NCBI RefSeq assembly: GCF_000174435.1
Contig: NZ_ACJN02000001.1
Span: 671,658-735,657 of the forward strand
DNA length: 64,000 nucleotides
DNA from: Desulfonatronospira thiodismutans ASO3-1
Lineage (GTDB): Bacteria; Desulfobacterota; Desulfovibrionia; Desulfovibrionales; Desulfonatronovibrionaceae
Direction: 5' to 3'
Shown here: positions 42,977-51,340 of the stretch, piece after piece
How positions within the stretch are numbered: position 1 is the first letter of the stretch
Layout of the letters: every line of letters starts with the position of its first letter
The notes under the pieces: generated by a model
What the model was told of the DNA's origin: nothing
Database searches by the model: none
What the model saw: the letters and a program-made list of their open reading frames with translations, nothing else
Translations under genes and position numbers: made by a program

Positions 42977-44872
42977 TCACCCCATAAGGCTGGCCTGAAC
43001 TGATGGAAACATGGACATGTCCGTATGGGGCATAAAAAGAGCGGATACGTACTGATCCATGAATGAAGGATCCTGGCTGAGCTCCAGGTAGGTCATTTTT
43101 TTGCAGACCTGCAGGGCCTCCTGGCGCATCCGCCTGGACAGAAGCATTACCCTGGATCCCAGCAGAGAGCCGTTGCCTATGTATTTGACCCTGTCCGGGC
43201 TGATTTCCGGAAGAAGTCCTATGGTAACCGCCTTGTCCAGCTCAAGGTAGCGGCCGAACCCACCGGCTATGAGCAGTTCGTCAACATCCTGCAGAGTTAT
43301 GCCCACAGCGTTCAGCAGGGTGGTGATGCCGGCGAATACCGCAGCCTTGGCCCGCAGAAGATTGTCCAGATCACCCTCGGTGATGACTATATCCTGACCA
43401 TTTTGGGCGTCTTCAGCCCAGACCAGGACATATTCCAGAGCCTCCTGTCCGCGGATCCTGGGGGTGTCCAGTTCTGTATTAAAGCGTCCTTTGGAGGTTA
43501 TCACTCCGGCCATGAGCAGTTCGGCCATGGCGTCAATGAGCCCTGAACCGCAGATCCCCCTGGGGCTGGACTGGCCAACGGTCAAAATCATGGGCTCAAA
43601 GGTACCGGGATCGATCCGGACCTGTTCCACAGCTCCTGTGGCGGCGCGCATCCCGTGCTTGATGGCTCCCCCTTCAAAGGCCGGCCCTGCAGAGCACGAA
43701 CATCCGATGAGCCACTCGGAGCCGCCCAGGACTATTTCTCCGTTGGTGCCCACATCTATATAAAGGGTCAGCTTTTCCGAACGAAAGAGGTTGGAGCCGA
43801 TAAGCCCGGCAGTAATGTCTCCTCCCATATAGCTGGCCCTGGAAGGAGTCAGGTATATCCTGGCCGAATCACTCCACTCCAGGGATAGTTCACCGGCCTG
43901 AAGAACAGGCGGAGCACTTGTCACCGGCACATAAGGCTCCTCCCTGATGCCTGGTTCCACGCCCATAAACAGATGAGTCATGGTGGTATTGCCGGACATG
44001 ACCACGTCGGCTATATCCTGACTTTGCACCCCGGTCTCCTTGAGCATCTCCTGAATCAGGCCGTTTAGAGTACTGTGGACCAGGCCCTGGATATGGGCAA
44101 GGTTTTCCCGGTTTCTGGAGGCGTAGACTATGCGGGAGATGACGTCTTCTCCGCAAGAGTACTGGCTGTTGTAATCCGAGCGATGAGCCTGGACCCGGCC
44201 GTTTTCCAGGTTGACCAGTTCCGCGCAGATGGTGGTGGTGCCGATGTCTACGGCCAGACCGTAAACTGGCTCTGTCCTGTGGCCGGGAAAGACCTGGGTA
44301 ACCTCGAAACCCTCATCAGTGGCAAAAACGGTAAAGGTGGCCTTCCATCCGGAAGATCGAAGAGTACTGGAAGCCTGCTTGATTAGCGGCAAGGAAAGAT
44401 GGATCTTTTTGCTGCCAAGCTGTTTTTCCAGGGCCCTTGTCAATCTGTCAATATCACTGACATTGTCTTCCAGGGAGGGAGGAGGCAGTTCCAGATAGAT
44501 CCTCTGGACCGAAGGGTTGATCTCAATATGGCCAAGCAGCTCGGAAGGTTCCACGCTGGTGAGCATGGCCCTTTCAATGGCCTGGCGGTCGATTGCCCGG
44601 GCATCTTCAGGCAGGTGGACCTCTATATCCGAGTTGATCCTGGTGATGCAGGCAAGGGCATATCCCTTTTCCTGATCAGCGGCACTTATTCTGGCAGATA
44701 CATCAGACTCAAACTCACCCTTTTCCACCAGAACCTTACACTTGCCGCAGCTGCCGCTGCCGCCGCAGGAAGCGCTGAACTGTACCCCGGCCAGCATGGC
44801 TGCCCGCAGCAGGTTTTCGCCCTGCTCCACCTGGACCTGTTTGCCTGCGGGAAGAAAAGTCACATTGAACAT
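42977..44872 (-). CDS. acsV: Reductive activator of corrinoid protein (RACo/ASKHA, DUF4445)
   Basis: The 631-residue protein starts with a plant-type [2Fe-2S] ferredoxin domain (C36, C42, C45, C75; SASCGGSGSCGKCKVLVEKG). A linker domain and an actin-like ATPase domain of the DUF4445 family follow: GLAVDIGTTTICAELVNLEN, MSGNTTMTHLFMGVEPG, YIDVGTNGEIVLGGSEWL and GICGSGLIDAMAELLMAGVI. It uses ATP and one electron to bring inactive cob(II)alamin of AcsC/AcsD back to cob(I)alamin. It sits at the upstream end of the CODH/ACS genes. A shortened paralogue is encoded at 47514-49064. Confidence 0.94.
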   Translation of the reverse strand: MFNVTFLPAGKQVQVEQGENLLRAAMLAGVQFSASCGGSGSCGKCKVLVEKGEFESDVSARISAADQEKGYALACITRINSDIEVHLPEDARAIDRQAIERAMLTSVEPSELLGHIEINPSVQRIYLELPPPSLEDNVSDIDRLTRALEKQLGSKKIHLSLPLIKQASSTLRSSGWKATFTVFATDEGFEVTQVFPGHRTEPVYGLAVDIGTTTICAELVNLENGRVQAHRSDYNSQYSCGEDVISRIVYASRNRENLAHIQGLVHSTLNGLIQEMLKETGVQSQDIADVVMSGNTTMTHLFMGVEPGIREEPYVPVTSAPPVLQAGELSLEWSDSARIYLTPSRASYMGGDITAGLIGSNLFRSEKLTLYIDVGTNGEIVLGGSEWLIGCSCSAGPAFEGGAIKHGMRAATGAVEQVRIDPGTFEPMILTVGQSSPRGICGSGLIDAMAELLMAGVITSKGRFNTELDTPRIRGQEALEYVLVWAEDAQNGQDIVITEGDLDNLLRAKAAVFAGITTLLNAVGITLQDVDELLIAGGFGRYLELDKAVTIGLLPEISPDRVKYIGNGSLLGSRVMLLSRRMRQEALQVCKKMTYLELSQDPSFMDQYVSALFMPHTDMSMFPSVQASLMG

Positions 44873-45144
44873 AAAAGTTTTCCGTTTTCCTGGATGTATA
44901 CTCGGGATCTGGATATTATGGCAACGCTTTACACCAGCTCACTTGATTGTGCTGATACGGAAAGAACACATACATTAAAAAAACAATTCCTGTAAAGCTT
45001 TAAAAAATAATCCCCTCTCACCTTTTAGATGAGCGGCAATTTTTTAAAGTGGAGCGGAGCTGTGTTCTTCACCGGAAAAAACTTGATAAAAAACAGGACT
45101 TGTGCTTAGGCTTTCAGTTTTAAGCGCTGACACATAATTTTATT

Positions 45145-45190
45145 GTAAGCATTCAGGGAGTCCTCGGTGGTGATTACTGGCACCAGGCCG
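45145..45190. mobile_element. Family 1 element, partial copy F, in a 427-bp gap
   Basis: GTAAGCATTCAGGGAGTCCT and the following bases match the left end of copies C to E, but no good right end follows. A degenerate match, CCACCTGAAATGACC (about 45267), may be the decayed end. It lies in the divergent gap 44873-45299 between the RACo gene and the DUF3786 gene. Apart from it, I see only AT-rich sequence and no ORF there. Confidence 0.55.
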
Positions 45191-45299
45191 GTTTCGCTGC
45201 TAAAGCCTGGTTGCAGGGCAGCCCGGAAAAATTTCTTCAATGAAAACCTGCAGGCTCTTAATGTACCACCTGAAATGACCTTCATAATCCGGAGAACTC

Positions 45300-46121
45300 A
45301 TGAGCAAGAATTTGAACCCCATGCAGATCTATCAGCTTTTGAACCAGTCCAACTGCCGGGAATGCGGGGAACCTACCTGCATGGCCTTTGCTGCTTCAGT
45401 TTTCAAGGGACATAAACAGCTTTCTGCATGTCCTTATGTTGATAAAGAGACACTGAATAAATATTCTGACCTGGAACCGGCCCGGACAGGCACTGAAGAA
45501 AATATGCAGCAGGCCATGCATTACCTGCAGCAGAAAATCCCTGAAACTGATCTGGCAGAGGCCGCCCGGAGAACCGGTGGTATTTTTGAAAACCAAAAAC
45601 TGACCCTGCAGATAATGGGCAAGAACTTCAGTGTGGACACAAAGGGTGGCCTGGACTCGGAAATACATGTCAACCCCTGGGTCAGCATACCTGTTCTTCA
45701 ATACATACTGCATGGAAAAGGCAAAGAACCCACCGGCAACTGGGCTCCCTTCAAGGAACTGCCCCATGGCCGGCCCAGGGCGGGCCTTTTTGAGCAGCGC
45801 TGTGAAAAACCTCTGAAAAGGGTGGCGGATAACTATCCGGATCTTTTTTATGATATACTGGACCTGTTCGACGCTATGGAAGTGGACAAAGGCTTCAGGG
45901 CGGATGTTTCTTTTCTTCTATATCCTCTGCCCAGACTGCCCATGATCATTGCCTGGTGGTATCCGGCGGAAGACCTGGAGTCGGCTTTGCATATCTTTTT
46001 CGATGAAACAGCCAAGGACAACCTGGGGGTGGACGGTGTTTTCGCCCTGGGGACCGGGCTGGCCATGATGGTGGAAAAGCTGGCTCTGCGGCACGGAGTA
46101 AAAGGGTTCATTCCTTTATAA
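45300..46121 (+). CDS. Fes-domain/DUF3786 protein
   Basis: The 273-residue protein opens with a Fes-type [4Fe-4S] motif, C19-x2-C22-x4-C27-x16-C44 (SNCRECGEPTCMAFAASVFK). This is the same spacing as the N-terminus of AcsC. The rest is a DUF3786 domain (VNPWVSIPVLQYILHGKGKE, FLLYPLPRLPMIIAWWYPAE, GVFALGTGLAMMVEKLALRH). The function is unknown. The domain shared with AcsC and its place beside the two RACo-like genes suggest it handles electrons for corrinoid or Fe-S chemistry. A second DUF3786 protein without the Fes domain follows 21 bp later. Confidence 0.82.
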   Translation: MSKNLNPMQIYQLLNQSNCRECGEPTCMAFAASVFKGHKQLSACPYVDKETLNKYSDLEPARTGTEENMQQAMHYLQQKIPETDLAEAARRTGGIFENQKLTLQIMGKNFSVDTKGGLDSEIHVNPWVSIPVLQYILHGKGKEPTGNWAPFKELPHGRPRAGLFEQRCEKPLKRVADNYPDLFYDILDLFDAMEVDKGFRADVSFLLYPLPRLPMIIAWWYPAEDLESALHIFFDETAKDNLGVDGVFALGTGLAMMVEKLALRHGVKGFIPL

Positions 46122-46142
46122 ACACTTTTGCCAGGACAGATC

Positions 46143-46772
46143 ATGACAGACGAATACAATACAAATGACGGTGAACAGGAGGCCTGGGCCATACTGCAGG
46201 GCCTGGATCCGCAGCTGGTAAAAAAAAGGACCCTGGCCGGGTCTGGGGCAGGTTCAAAAAGTTTCAGCCTCATGTGCCTGGGCCGCAAACTGGACATCGA
46301 CCCGGCAGAGCGCGTTATAAGCACCCATTCCAGGCAGGCCCAGGTCCTGCTGCAGGACCTGGGCTGCTATACCCGGCTGTCCATTCTCAGGTACCTGGTG
46401 CACTGCCCTGATGAACCCCTGCACAATGAGTGGATCAAGCCGGCAAGCATTCCCGGAGGCAGAATATTTGACCAGGGGACCCATGTCCTGCCCCTGAATG
46501 AACCGGCCGCACTTATTCAAAAAAAAACCGGGAGCGCACAAAAGGCATGCGCCGGGCTGGGCGGCCACCTTCATGGCAACGGCGACCTGAGCATGATACT
46601 TTACCCCATGCCCCGCTTCCCGGTCCTGTTTATCTTCTGGTACGGGGACGAGGAGTTTGCACCTGTCGGCTCAATCCTCATAGATGCCCTGTGGCGGGAT
46701 CACCTGCCAGTGGACATCACCTGGGCTGCAGCAAAGCTCTCTTTTGAAATGCTTTTTAACCAGTTGAAATAA
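46143..46772 (+). CDS. DUF3786 protein without a Fes domain
   Basis: The 209-residue protein starts MTDEYNTNDGEQEAWAILQG; an upstream Met at 46128 is possible but lies before a weaker site. It shares the DUF3786 pattern with its upstream neighbour: LSILRYLVHCPDEPL, LSMILYPMPRFPVLFIFWYG, DEEFAPVGSILIDALWRDHL and WAAAKLSFEMLF. There is no cysteine cluster. The pair probably forms an operon and may act together. Reaction unknown. The gene ends 10 bp from the convergent flavodoxin-family gene. Confidence 0.78.
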   Translation: MTDEYNTNDGEQEAWAILQGLDPQLVKKRTLAGSGAGSKSFSLMCLGRKLDIDPAERVISTHSRQAQVLLQDLGCYTRLSILRYLVHCPDEPLHNEWIKPASIPGGRIFDQGTHVLPLNEPAALIQKKTGSAQKACAGLGGHLHGNGDLSMILYPMPRFPVLFIFWYGDEEFAPVGSILIDALWRDHLPVDITWAAAKLSFEMLFNQLK

Positions 46773-46782
46773 TACGATATGT

Positions 46783-47364
46783 TCAAAGATCATAATACAT
46801 GTCCCGCCCCAGAGAATATGCCTCATCCAGGTATTCCGGGTAGTTCTGGACATCGTTCGCCCCGTCCAGGCCACGAAACAGCAGGCTTCCCCAGAGCTGC
46901 ATATCCAGCACATCAAAGAAATATCGTACGCTTAACACTGCCCCGTCAAAAAGCCTGGCCCCCCTGGTGGCCCCTGCGGAAATAAAAAGCCCCTTGCGCT
47001 TTAGATCTTTTTTTCCGGGCTGCTCCTCATCTATCCAGTACTTGCGTACCCACATGGACTGAAAACGGTCCATGAAAGCCTTGGTATGGGCGCTTACAGA
47101 GTAGAAAAAAATTGGCGAGGCCAGAATAAGCCCCCTGGCTTGCAGTATCCGGTCCCGGACTTCCTGGAAATCATCCTCAATGGCGCATTCCCCGTCCTTT
47201 TGACATTTGTATATCTCCAGGCAGGGGGATATCTTCAGGTCCCGGAGTACATACTCCTGCACCGAGGCCCCGCTGTCCCTGGCCCCCTGCACCGCCCTGG
47301 ATAAAAGTGCAGCAGTATTGCCCTTGCGCCTGGGACTGCCGTATATGGCTACTAAATCGGACAT
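46783..47364 (-). CDS. Flavodoxin-family NAD(P)H-dependent oxidoreductase
   Basis: The 193-residue protein has the FMN-reductase fold. The phosphate loop is AIYGSPRRKGNTAALLSRAV, and a Cys-rich segment KISPCLEIYKCQKDGECAIE, ILASPIFFYSVSAHTKAFMD and a C-terminal helix follow. It carries FMN and could transfer one or two electrons. It lies 149 bp downstream of the second RACo-like gene on the same strand. It might supply the electron that the Fe-S-less RACo paralogue cannot hold itself; this is inferred from gene order alone. Confidence 0.86.
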   Translation of the reverse strand: MSDLVAIYGSPRRKGNTAALLSRAVQGARDSGASVQEYVLRDLKISPCLEIYKCQKDGECAIEDDFQEVRDRILQARGLILASPIFFYSVSAHTKAFMDRFQSMWVRKYWIDEEQPGKKDLKRKGLFISAGATRGARLFDGAVLSVRYFFDVLDMQLWGSLLFRGLDGANDVQNYPEYLDEAYSLGRDMYYDL

Positions 47365-47513
47365 GACATTACTCCTTAAACTTTATACAGACTTATGAAC
47401 TTCTGATAGTTGCAATTTCAGTTCAGTTATTTCAGTATGTTGCTGTCACACAATTTTGGATTCATAAAGGCTTTTACTCCCCTACTCCCCTACTCCCATA
47501 CACCCATACGCCC

Positions 47514-49064
47514 TTACCTGCATACTTCCTGAGGCCTGGGAACTGACGGAAAAAGGCTGACATCAGTATGGGGAATAAACCTGGCCCCGGAAAACCTGTG
47601 CATGAATTCCTGGTTCACGTTCAGCTCGATATAGGTTACCCTTCTGGCGGCATCCATTATCCTCTGCCTGAAATCACAGTCTGTTATGGCCCGCACGGCT
47701 CCCTTCAAAGAAGTATTGCCTACCGGATGGTACACGTTCAGGGGCAGATCCGGAAGCATTCCCAGGACCACGGCCTTTTCCGGATCTATGTGTCTGCCGA
47801 AGGCCCCGGCCACGTTTATCCTGCCCAGGTCCTCAAAAGACAGGCCCACCTGCTGCAGAAGGGTGCTTAAAACCGCATACATGGCGGCCTTGGAACGGAT
47901 CAGGGCATTTATATCCGACTGGCGTACCGTCACCGGCTGACCATGGCCGCTCTGCTCCCCCTGCACAACTACAAAACAGGGGTTGTGCTCGTCTTCTACA
48001 AATCTTTCTTTCATGGACTCGGGCCTGAATTTACCCCGTGTATCCAACATGCCGGCCAGGTACATCTGTGCAGCCAGATCGATAAGACCGGATCCACAGA
48101 TGCCAAGAGCAGGCTCACCGCCGATGGTTGAATAATCCAGGAATTTTGAATCCGGGTCAATGCTGACCTTGTCTATGGCCCCGGGACCGGCCCGCATCCC
48201 CATCCTGGCCACACCGCCCTCCAGCGCGGGACCGGCAGCCCCGGCGCAGGCCAGGAGCCAGTCTTTGCCTCCCAGAATCACTTCGGCATTGGTGCCCACG
48301 TCAACAAGCATGCCCGGCTGGTCCTCAAGGTCCAGGTCACAGGCGACAATCCCGGCCAGAAGATCCCCCCCGAAATAACTGCCGACGCTGGGAGCAACCC
48401 AGATTGGTGCACTAGAGCAGATCTCCAGGCCCAGGTCCCTGGCCCGGAAAATATCTACAGTATTTGCAACCGGGATGTAAGGTTCCCTGCACATATGATA
48501 AGGGCTGAGCCCCAGCAGAAAATGGGTCATGGCGGTATTTCCGGCCATGCCCAGGGCCATTAGATCCCCTGAAACCATCCCGGCCCGGCCTGCCAGGTCG
48601 GCCGCCATGGCATTTATGTCCGAAACCGTGGCCCGCTGCAGTTGCGCAAGTCCTGCATTACGTTCAGCATAATGAATCCGGGTCAGGATGTCCGCACCGA
48701 ACTGCCCCTGTGCATGCTCCCGGGATACCCTGGCCATCTCCTGTCCGGACAAAAGATCCACGAGACAGGCCTCCAGGTGGGTTGTTCCCAGATCCAGAGC
48801 CATTCCGGGGAGTTTTTGCGGCATCCCGGGGAAAAAACTGATAATTTCCATCCCGTTGCCCGTATCCCTTACCACAGCCGCGCCCTGGAAGCCTGCGTCC
48901 CTGAAGCTGCCGGCCACCCCGGCCATATCCGGCAATGGACAAGTGATATTCTCCTGCCCGGTTGCCTGGCGGACCGAGCGTTTCAGCCGGTCCAGATCCG
49001 CTGTATTATCTGAAAGACTGGGCTTTGAGGCACTGACCTCTACTGCCTGAACCATACTTTTCAT
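47514..49064 (-). CDS. RACo-like ASKHA protein lacking the [2Fe-2S] domain
   Basis: The 516-residue protein aligns with the linker and actin-like ATPase regions of the RACo at 42977-44872. Motifs are GMALDLGTTHLEACLVDLLS, MALGMAGNTAMTHFLLGLSP, MLVDVGTNAEVILGGKDWLL, GICGSGLIDLAAQMYLAG and INVAGAFGRHIDPEKAVVLG. The ending HTDVSLFPSVPRPQE resembles HTDMSMFPSVQ of the first copy. It starts after the point where the ferredoxin domain would be, so it has no C-x5-C-x2-C cluster. It may activate a different corrinoid protein or need a separate electron donor. It is divergent from fhs. Confidence 0.88.
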   Translation of the reverse strand: MKSMVQAVEVSASKPSLSDNTADLDRLKRSVRQATGQENITCPLPDMAGVAGSFRDAGFQGAAVVRDTGNGMEIISFFPGMPQKLPGMALDLGTTHLEACLVDLLSGQEMARVSREHAQGQFGADILTRIHYAERNAGLAQLQRATVSDINAMAADLAGRAGMVSGDLMALGMAGNTAMTHFLLGLSPYHMCREPYIPVANTVDIFRARDLGLEICSSAPIWVAPSVGSYFGGDLLAGIVACDLDLEDQPGMLVDVGTNAEVILGGKDWLLACAGAAGPALEGGVARMGMRAGPGAIDKVSIDPDSKFLDYSTIGGEPALGICGSGLIDLAAQMYLAGMLDTRGKFRPESMKERFVEDEHNPCFVVVQGEQSGHGQPVTVRQSDINALIRSKAAMYAVLSTLLQQVGLSFEDLGRINVAGAFGRHIDPEKAVVLGMLPDLPLNVYHPVGNTSLKGAVRAITDCDFRQRIMDAARRVTYIELNVNQEFMHRFSGARFIPHTDVSLFPSVPRPQEVCR

Positions 49065-49394
49065 CCTGTCCTGCTCCTGACATTAACAAAGCTTTATTCA
49101 AAAAATATGCTGACCGGGCCTCAAATTGCCAAGTTCTTTATCCAGCAACTTTTATCCTCAACTTGCTGACAATGCAAATATTGTCTATGAAAACTGTCAA
49201 CCGGAAGGCAGACATTTCAAATCCAGGTATAAAGTCCCACACAAACAGAACCGTGTTTTTTTACCGCAGACCAGAAATGTTCTGCCTTTCATCTGATTGC
49301 ATATTGCCGGACGGGTTTACGTGTCTGTAACATTAGATCAGATGATAATGCTTTTTCGGAGACGATATAAAAACCCCACACAAGGAGGACTAAT
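49065..49394. other. Divergent 330-bp promoter region of the RACo-like gene and fhs
   Basis: No ORF is seen. The fhs ribosome binding site ACAAGGAGGACTAAT lies at its right end. I looked for riboswitch-like conserved blocks and -35/-10 pairs and found none convincing. Two divergent promoters must lie here. Confidence 0.5.
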
Positions 49395-51158
49395 ATGGCT
49401 CTTGACCCCACCAAGCACAAAGACTGGGAAATAGCCGAGGAAGCGGAAAGCCGCATGAAGACAGTTTACGAACTGGGCGAACAGCTGGGCCTGGCTAAAG
49501 AGGAACTGCTGCCCCACGGACACTACGTGGCCAAGCTGGATTACCGCAAGATCCTGGAAAGCCGGCAGAGCAAGCCCGACGGCAAGTACGTGGACGTTAC
49601 CGCCATTACCCCTACTCCTCTTGGAGAAGGAAAATCCACCTGCGCCATGGGCCTGGTTCAGGGGCTGGGCAGAAGGAACAAATCTGTAATGGGTGCCATT
49701 AGGCAGCCTTCCGGCGGACCTACGATGAATATCAAGGGTTCCGCGGCAGGTGGAGGCCTGGCCCAGTGCATCCCCTTGACCCCTTTTTCCCTGGGACTCA
49801 CCGGGGACATCAACGCCATCATGAATTCTCATAATCTGGGCATGGTGGCCCTGACTTCCCGCATGCAGCATGAAAACAACTATACCGATGAAGAGCTGGC
49901 CAAACGCGGCCTCAAGCGACTGGACATTCATCCCAAAAAAGTCGAATTCAACTGGATAATCGACTTTTGCGCCCAGGCCCTGCGCAACATCACCATTGGC
50001 CAGGGGGCCAAAATGGACGGCCCCATGATGCAGTCCAGATTCGACATTGCGGTAAGCTCGGAAATCATGGCCATTTTGTCCGTGGCCAAGAACCTGGAGG
50101 ACATGCGCAATAAAATCGGCAAGATCGTTGTGGCCTATGACCGCCAGGACCGCCCCCTCACCACTGCCGACCTGGAAGTGGACGGGGCCATGACCGCCTG
50201 GATGGTGGAGGCCCTGAACCCCAACCTAATGCAGACCCTGGAGGGTCAGCCCGTGGCCGTTCATGCCGGTCCATTCGCCAACATAGCCATTGGACAGAGT
50301 TCGGTCATCGCCGACCGCGTGGCCCTGAAACTGGCCGATTACAACGTCACCGAGAGCGGCTTCGGAGCCGACATCGGATTTGAAAAATTCTGGAACCTCA
50401 AGTGCCGCTATTCCAATCTCAAGCCGCACTGCGCCGTGGTGGTGGCCACCATCCGGGCCCTGAAATGCCACGGTGGAGCGCCCATTCCAGTGCCGGGACG
50501 GCCCATGCCCGAAGAATACGGCAAGGAAAACGTAGGCTGGGTGGAAGAAGGCTGCAAAAACCTCCTGCATCACATCGAGACCGTCAAAAAGGCCGGCATC
50601 AACCCTGTGGTCTGCATCAACGCCTTTTACACGGACACGGATAACGAAATCAAGGCTGTGCGCCGCCTGTGCGAAGAGGCCGGAGCCAGGGTGGCCGTAT
50701 CCAAACACTGGCAGTACGGCGGGGACGGAGCCCTGGAATTTGCCGATGCAGTCACTGATGCCTGTGAAGAGAAAAACGAATTCCGCTTCCTGTACGACCT
50801 GGAAACCCCTCTGGAAAAACGCATCGAGCTCATTGCCAGGGAGGTCTATGGAGCAGACGGTGTAAGCTTCGGGCCGGACGCCCAGGCCAAGCTCAAACGC
50901 ATGGAAAAAGATCCGGACATGAAGGACATGGGAACCTGCATGGTCAAAACCCACCTGTCCCTGTCCCATGAACCCTCTCTCAAGGGCGTGCCCAAAAACT
51001 GGACCCTTCCGGTACGCGACATCCTGACCTACAAGGGTGCGGGATTCGTGGTTCCTGTAGCCGGCACCATCAGTCTCATGCCCGGCACAGGCTCCGATCC
51101 GGCCTATCGCCGCATCGACGTGGATACGGAAACAGGCAAGGTAAAAGGACTGTTCTAA
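49395..51158 (+). CDS. fhs: Formate-tetrahydrofolate ligase
   Basis: The 587-residue protein shows the ligase's ATP site [20 protein letters not shown], then [59 protein letters not shown] and the ending [12 protein letters not shown]. It activates formate with ATP to 10-formyl-H4folate, the step between FdhA and FolD. It is the only methyl-branch gene on the plus strand, with its own promoter region and the terminator at 51188. AAGGAGG precedes the ATG at 49395. Confidence 0.97.
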   Translation: MALDPTKHKDWEIAEEAESRMKTVYELGEQLGLAKEELLPHGHYVAKLDYRKILESRQSKPDGKYVDVTAITPTPLGEGKSTCAMGLVQGLGRRNKSVMGAIRQPSGGPTMNIKGSAAGGGLAQCIPLTPFSLGLTGDINAIMNSHNLGMVALTSRMQHENNYTDEELAKRGLKRLDIHPKKVEFNWIIDFCAQALRNITIGQGAKMDGPMMQSRFDIAVSSEIMAILSVAKNLEDMRNKIGKIVVAYDRQDRPLTTADLEVDGAMTAWMVEALNPNLMQTLEGQPVAVHAGPFANIAIGQSSVIADRVALKLADYNVTESGFGADIGFEKFWNLKCRYSNLKPHCAVVVATIRALKCHGGAPIPVPGRPMPEEYGKENVGWVEEGCKNLLHHIETVKKAGINPVVCINAFYTDTDNEIKAVRRLCEEAGARVAVSKHWQYGGDGALEFADAVTDACEEKNEFRFLYDLETPLEKRIELIAREVYGADGVSFGPDAQAKLKRMEKDPDMKDMGTCMVKTHLSLSHEPSLKGVPKNWTLPVRDILTYKGAGFVVPVAGTISLMPGTGSDPAYRRIDVDTETGKVKGLF

Positions 51159-51187
51159 GTCCGCTTTAACCCAATATTAAAGACTTC

Positions 51188-51216
51188 AAAAGGGAGCAGG
51201 CCACTGCTCCCTTTTT
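51188..51216 (+). terminator. Rho-independent terminator of fhs
   Basis: AAAGGGAGCAG and CTGCTCCCTTT form a perfect stem around GCCA, followed by a short T-run, 30 bp after the fhs stop. Confidence 0.92.
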
Positions 51217-51340
51217 CTCTCACCATCAAAACTTTTATCCCCGAAACTTCCATTCATGCTTGCCCTTCTTCCGGTAATGGGTTAATTTCGCCGTCAGTAG
51301 AAATTCTTGCGGCAAAGCCGTATCCATTCGGAGGCTTGAA

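Noticed and set aside
49065-49394. Riboswitch upstream of fhs (folate or cobalamin type)
   Set aside because: No conserved box or suitable pairing could be identified by eye.
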